From Kitasatospora albolonga (lineage in GTDB: Bacteria; Actinomycetota; Actinomycetes; Streptomycetales; Streptomycetaceae): a stretch of DNA of 64,000 bases. The translations under genes were made by a program, and so were the position numbers. The DNA lies in the NCBI GenBank assembly GCA_002082585.1, contig CP020563.1, positions 7,620,001 through 7,684,000 of the forward strand, written 5' to 3'. The notes under the pieces are model-generated. The model saw only the letters and a program-made list of their open reading frames with translations, was not told the DNA's origin and did no database searches. Below are positions 61,695 through 64,000 of the stretch, piece after piece. How positions within the stretch are numbered: the stretch's first letter is position 1; every line of letters begins with the position of its first letter.

Positions 61695-64000
61695 GCCCCG
61701 TCGCCCTGGGTCCGCCCCGCCGCCAGCCGCGCGGCGACCCGCTCCGGGACGCCCGCCGCCCGCAGCCCGGTACGCAGCGGCTCCGCGGCCCACCAGTCGA
61801 GCACCAGCCGTCCGCCACGGACGCTGCCGGTGACGACGACCCCCTCGGGCAGGCCGCCGAGGGGCCGGGTGAAGGTGTCCTCGGCCCCCGGCGCGAGGGC
61901 CCACAGCGTCCCGGGCGCCAGCAACTCGGCGGAGAGGTCACCGAAGTGCTCGTAGCGGTGCGGGGGGTGCGACCGCCGGTCATGGGCTGCGGGCGGCGGT
62001 GGCGGTACGGGCTCCGGGGCGGTTGGTGCGGTTTCCGAGCCGGCCGGTGTGGTCTCCGGGGCGGTGGGTGCGGTCTCCCGGTCCGTCGGTACGGGCTCCG
62101 GATCGGTCGTTACGGGCCCCGAGCCCGCCGCCCCGGTCTCCCGGTCCGTCGGTACGGGCTCCGGACCGGTCGTTACGGGCTCCGGGCCCGCCGCCCCGGC
62201 CCCCGAGCCGCCCCGTACCGTCTCCGGCGCGGTGAGCGGGCCCACCGTCCGGTCCTCGCCGCTTCGGGCGGTGTGGTCCAGCAGTTCCAGCGGCTGCCCC
62301 GCCCCGTCGAACAGGCGGGTCAGTTCCCGCTGGATCGCCGTCGCGGCGGCCCGGGCCGGGACCGTGGCGTCGCAGTGCACCCGGAGGGGCTCGCCCAGCG
62401 GTTCGCGGCTGGTGCGCGGCTCTCCGGGACTGGTGGCCGCCGCTTCCTGAGAGGCGGAGGCCGGGGCCGGATCGTGCGGGGGGAGCCGGTCCAGGAAGGA
62501 CCCGGCAGGGGGCAGGGCGACCGCTTCGCCCGCCTGGAGCTGCCGTACCGCCTCGGACAGGTCCTCCAGCAGCACTCTCCAGGACCGGGTGTCGGCGACC
62601 AGTCCGTGCACCACGACCAGCAGGCCCGAGGGCCGGGGGCGGCGGTCGAGCACGGCGATCCGCAAGGGGCGTCCGCCGACGGGGTCCGTACCGGCGCGCA
62701 TCCGGTCCACGGCCTTCCCCAGCAGCCGCGCTTCGTCCGCCGGGTCCCGGCCGGTGAGGTCCAGCACGCCGACCGGGACGGCACCGGCGATTCCGCCCCT
62801 GCGCTGGGACCACCGGCCCTCGCTCTCCGCGAAGCGGAGGCGCAGCGCGTCGTGGTGCTGGAGCAGCCGCAGCACCGCTCTGCGGACGGCGGCGGGGTCG
62901 AGGACGCCGGGTGCCACCAGCGGCAGGGCGCGGGCGTGGCCCTTCAACTCCTCGGTGTGCTGCCGGAGAAGGCGCTGCTGGACGGCGAGCAGCGGGCCGT
63001 CGGCCGGTGGCACCCCACCCGCCTCGGGCGCGCGGGACGCCGACGGCCCGACGGTGCGCAGGGCGAGCAGCGCGCGCCGGTCCACCCGGCCCGCGGTGCG
63101 CGGGATACGGGGCACCGGGACCCAGGTCGCGGGCAGCAGGGATTCCGGGAGCACCCCGGCGACGGCCCCGGGCAGCTCCTGTGCGGCCGTGCCGGGTGCG
63201 GGGACGTAGTAGGCCGTCATACGGGCGCCGAGCCTGCGCAGGTCGGCCGGGTCCGGGTAGCCGATCCTGGCGAGCATCCGCCTGACCCGCTCGGTGTCCA
63301 CCGGAACCCGTAACTCCTCGTCCGCCTCGGCCCGGTCGAGATGCCCGAGCCTGACCTCCCACCGCGTGGGCGCCTCGTAGTTGTGGTAGCCCCGCTCGGC
63401 GGCGTGCACATAGACGCCCACGTCGTTGATCATGCAGTTGGAGCTGCAGAAACCGGTGTCGGTCGGCTGCGCCCACAGGGACGAGCGCTGCCGCAGATAG
63501 GCGCGGATGCCCTCCTTGGTCACCTCCGAGTAGCGGAAGAAGTCCACGACGTCCACGGAGTCCACGGCGGCGCCGAGGTCACCGGACGCCTGGTGGTAGA
63601 CGCGGCGGCCGACCCGTAACTTCTCCTCGATCTCCGCCACGTCGTAGACGCCGTGCTCATGGAACCAGGACAGCCGCTCGTCCATGATCTGGCCCCGGGA
63701 GAGACCGGTGACGATGCTCGGGATGCCGCGCTCGTGCGCCAGCGTCGTGCTCAGGTCGAGCAGGGAGCGGAAGCAGCCGTTGCAGACGCTCTTGTGCTCC
63801 TGGAGCGAGCGGAGGAACACCGTGCGCTGGTCGGCCCGGGTGGCGGTGACGTGCTCGATGCCCAGCTCCGACGTGACGTCCTCGACGTTGCGCAGGGCCG
63901 TGCGGGAGATGAAGCCGTTGTCGAAGGTGAAGGTCATCACCCGCAGCCCCAGTTCCACCAGCCGGTACAGCACATAGGTGCTGTCCTTGCCGCCGCTGAA
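61691..64000 (-). CDS. PP-loop ATPase fused to NRPS-like domains (5' truncated)
   Basis: The frame runs off the window end; 769 residues are seen. The first visible residues FSGGKDS are the PP-loop of N-type ATP pyrophosphatases, followed by CNGCFRSL and CSSNCMIND cysteines as in N-acetyl sugar amidotransferase-like proteins. The middle (IPRTAGRVDRRAL, nt about 63060-63230) looks like the end of an adenylation domain, and the next part (HHDALRLRF, VHGLVADTRSWRVLLEDL) resembles an epimerisation/condensation domain with its second motif His changed to Gly. No carrier domain is visible between them. Two leucines are TTA (63617-63619 and 63311-63313). Function unknown; a tailoring or ligase step is likely. 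Confidence 0.7.
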   Translation of the reverse strand, partial: FSGGKDSTYVLYRLVELGLRVMTFTFDNGFISRTALRNVEDVTSELGIEHVTATRADQRTVFLRSLQEHKSVCNGCFRSLLDLSTTLAHERGIPSIVTGLSRGQIMDERLSWFHEHGVYDVAEIEEKLRVGRRVYHQASGDLGAAVDSVDVVDFFRYSEVTKEGIRAYLRQRSSLWAQPTDTGFCSSNCMINDVGVYVHAAERGYHNYEAPTRWEVRLGHLDRAEADEELRVPVDTERVRRMLARIGYPDPADLRRLGARMTAYYVPAPGTAAQELPGAVAGVLPESLLPATWVPVPRIPRTAGRVDRRALLALRTVGPSASRAPEAGGVPPADGPLLAVQQRLLRQHTEELKGHARALPLVAPGVLDPAAVRRAVLRLLQHHDALRLRFAESEGRWSQRRGGIAGAVPVGVLDLTGRDPADEARLLGKAVDRMRAGTDPVGGRPLRIAVLDRRPRPSGLLVVVHGLVADTRSWRVLLEDLSEAVRQLQAGEAVALPPAGSFLDRLPPHDPAPASASQEAAATSPGEPRTSREPLGEPLRVHCDATVPARAAATAIQRELTRLFDGAGQPLELLDHTARSGEDRTVGPLTAPETVRGGSGAGAAGPEPVTTGPEPVPTDRETGAAGSGPVTTDPEPVPTDRETAPTAPETTPAGSETAPTAPEPVPPPPPAAHDRRSHPPHRYEHFGDLSAELLAPGTLWALAPGAEDTFTRPLGGLPEGVVVTGSVRGGRLVLDWWAAEPLRTGLRAAGVPERVAARLAAGRTQGDGA
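62072..62197 (-). repeat. Two 63-bp tandem units in the PP-loop/NRPS-like gene
   Basis: The units 62072-62134 and 62135-62197 are nearly identical and encode 21-residue repeats rich in Thr, Pro and Glu (PEPVPTDRETGAAG-like). They form a flexible linker between the condensation-like part and the C-terminal segment. Confidence 0.8.

Overview
The window is high-GC actinomycete DNA, almost certainly from a Streptomyces of the S. griseus type. Codons end overwhelmingly in G or C, GTG and TTG starts occur, ATGA and TGATG overlaps are frequent, TTA leucine codons are rare and sit in accessory genes, and the families (DUF1206, DUF4383, SHOCT, encapsulin-DyP, polycyclic tetramate macrolactam genes) are typical of Streptomyces. 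No rRNA, tRNA, CRISPR array, insertion sequence or integrase was seen. Both ends cut through genes.

Region by region. 1-22.4 kb is chromosomal housekeeping and membrane or stress functions: the end of an AMP-binding enzyme, an OYE-family flavoenzyme, a SHOCT membrane protein, NUDIX, an NAD kinase-like/SPFH pair, an SDR, a TetR repressor with a striking operator array divergent from a PAP2-transporter operon, PadR, a 2,4-dienoyl-CoA reductase, DoxX, an MMPL exporter with a MarR regulator, a fasciclin protein, DUF1206 and DUF4383 membrane proteins, an ECF-like sigma factor divergent from a MerR/B12-type regulator, and a class V aminotransferase.

23.0-39.1 kb is a complete polycyclic tetramate macrolactam (PTM) cluster in the order known from frontalamide and related clusters: sterol desaturase-like hydroxylase, iterative PKS-NRPS (KS-AT-DH-KR-ACP-C-A-PCP-TE), two phytoene desaturase-like FAD enzymes, an MDR reductase and a P450. 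The PKS would build two polyene chains, the NRPS part would join them to ornithine (the adenylation pocket reads as an ornithine code), the TE would close the tetramate, the FAD enzymes and reductase would form the carbocycles, and the two oxygenases would decorate the product. Codon 9 of the PKS-NRPS is TTA, suggesting bldA control.

39.2-42.7 kb holds a lipoprotein and an XRE regulator divergent from an MFS exporter. 42.7-53.5 kb looks like a biological-conflict locus: two divergent paralogues, each with a caspase-like protease domain, a STAND-type NTPase and WD40 repeats, followed by an alpha/beta hydrolase and a SUKH (SMI1/KNR4) protein. One WD40 array contains two identical 135-nt units with codon use unlike the rest of the gene. 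This is the best candidate here for a poorly described system.

53.6-59.5 kb contains panD, a GNAT protein, a NUDIX/PIG-L fusion, a proline-rich microprotein, a fold-III PLP decarboxylase and a DyP peroxidase-encapsulin nanocompartment operon. 59.8-64.0 kb is the edge of a second biosynthetic operon: acyl-CoA dehydrogenase, Asp/Glu racemase and an unusual PP-loop ATPase fused to NRPS-like adenylation C-terminal and epimerisation/condensation-like domains, with two TTA codons. All assignments come from reading sequence and motifs; no database search was run.
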